A stretch of DNA of 64,000 nt, from the NCBI RefSeq assembly GCF_050947335.1, contig NW_027473340.1:1364001-1428000 (forward strand), given 5' to 3'. The notes under the pieces were generated by a model. The model was not told where the DNA came from and ran no database searches. It saw nothing but the letters and a program-made list of their open reading frames with translations. Positions 63,843-64,000 of the stretch are shown here, piece by piece. The stretch comes from Megachile rotundata (Eukaryota > Arthropoda > Insecta > Hymenoptera > Megachilidae). The position numbers were made by a program, and so were the translations under genes. Each line of letters opens with the position of its first letter. Positions within the stretch are counted from its first letter, which is position 1.

Positions 63843-64000
63843 CGATCATACAATCACAATCATACAATCATAATCATACAATTACAATCATACATCACAA
63901 TCATACAATCACAATCATACAATCGCAATCATACATTCACAATCATACAATCGCAATCATACAATTACAATCTCCCAAATACAATCTCCCAAATACAATC

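Larger units (their letters stand above)
1..64000. repeat. 14-bp minisatellite/satellite array filling the whole window
   Basis: Every line of the window can be read as head-to-tail copies of CAATCACAATCATA or close variants. The unit is itself CAATCA + CAATCA + TA, so it probably grew from a hexamer. Consensus composition on the + strand is 7 A, 4 C, 3 T and no G, so the strands are extremely asymmetric and every G on the + strand marks a variant unit. Frequent variants are TCGCAATC, TCGTAC, ATGCAATC, CATAATC, CAGACAATC, ACAATTAC and ACAATCTCCCAAAT. No inverted copies were seen, and the orientation never changes. No unique sequence appears at either end, so the array is longer than 64 kb. 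Organism and chromosomal location are unknown; a eukaryotic satellite block is the natural reading. Confidence 0.98.
32046..64000. repeat. Domain B of the array (EcoRI/CGCACGAGCA-type higher-order repeats)
   Basis: The 14-bp unit and orientation are the same, but the variant set differs. TCAATATCAT units start at about 32,103 and TTCAATAACAATC units at about 32,310. The domain also carries CATTCTCAATC, TTCAACATCATGC, CAAAGAATCAC, GAATTC and CGCACGAGCA variants. PvuI-type CGATCG units seen throughout domain A were not noticed here. Higher-order duplications of 949, 2,613 and about 5,840 bp lie inside. The boundary is a change of variant vocabulary, not a break in the array, so its position is good to about 60 bp. 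Confidence 0.83.

Noticed and set aside
1..64000. CRISPR array
   Set aside because: There is no alternation of constant repeats with unrelated spacers. All sequence is the same 14-mer, the period is too short, and no cas genes are present.
1..64000. Bacterial surface or silk-like repeat protein gene
   Set aside because: A genuine coding repeat would usually have a period divisible by three and keep one frame. Here 14-bp and 13-bp units change frame freely without consequence, and TAA/TGA variants occur throughout.
1..64000. Telomeric repeat
   Set aside because: The CAATCA-based unit has no G-run on either strand and matches no telomere motif type known to me.
1..64000. Coding or RNA genes on the minus strand
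   Set aside because: The complement of the unit gives TGA twice per 42 bases in every frame, so no minus frame of useful length exists. No tRNA- or rRNA-like stretch was seen; the near absence of G on the + strand and C on the - strand rules out stable stems.

Overview
All 64 kb is one uninterrupted tandem-repeat array. I found no unique sequence, no credible gene, no RNA gene, no transposon and no CRISPR array. The basic unit is 14 bp, CAATCACAATCATA, which is two copies of the hexamer CAATCA plus TA. At this length the window holds roughly 4,500 units. Most units differ from the consensus by zero to three substitutions. Recurrent 13-bp units and at least one 15-bp unit shift the phase. The array enters at base 1 and leaves at base 64,000, so neither flank is visible. 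A pure satellite of this size with nested higher-order repeats points to a eukaryotic genome (heterochromatic, pericentromeric or subtelomeric block). The species cannot be named from this sequence.

The array has two domains built from the same 14-mer but carrying different private variants, with a switch near 32,045. Domain A (1 to about 32,045) is marked by CGATCG (PvuI) units, by CGGAATC units and by the landmark TTCAAAATCGTGC. Within it, bases 1-10,868 recur at 13,430-26,130 in the same order with very few substitutions. The second copy is 1,833 bp longer through four length changes (938, 350, 14 and 531 bp). The interval 10,869-13,429 between the copies carries a private 406-bp tandem duplication. 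From 26,130 to about 32,045 there are further patch copies, including a module repeated at spacings of 714-728 and 1,022 bp.

Domain B (about 32,045 to 64,000) is marked by TTCAATAACAATC and TCAATATCAT units, by GAATTC (EcoRI) units and by a CGCACGAGCA marker found 12 times. Eight of those 12 form four doublets spaced exactly 949 bp. A tandem higher-order repeat of about 5.84 kb spans about 42,250-54,170, and a 2,613-bp one spans about 58,820-63,842. Both domains share a cassette of about 90-120 bp that ends in the variant unit ACAATCTCCCAAAT, so they descend from a common array.

Many long open frames exist on the + strand and none of note on the - strand. This follows directly from the unit. 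Fourteen is not a multiple of three, so every + frame reads the same 14-residue cycle (T-I-T-I-I-Q-S-Q-S-Y-N-H-N-H) with no stop, while the complement meets TGA twice per 42 bases. Starts and stops come from single-base unit variants. I therefore do not annotate these frames as genes. The real content is the record of array evolution: slippage, unequal exchange and multi-kilobase segmental copying. Collapse or duplication during assembly is a competing explanation that must be excluded.
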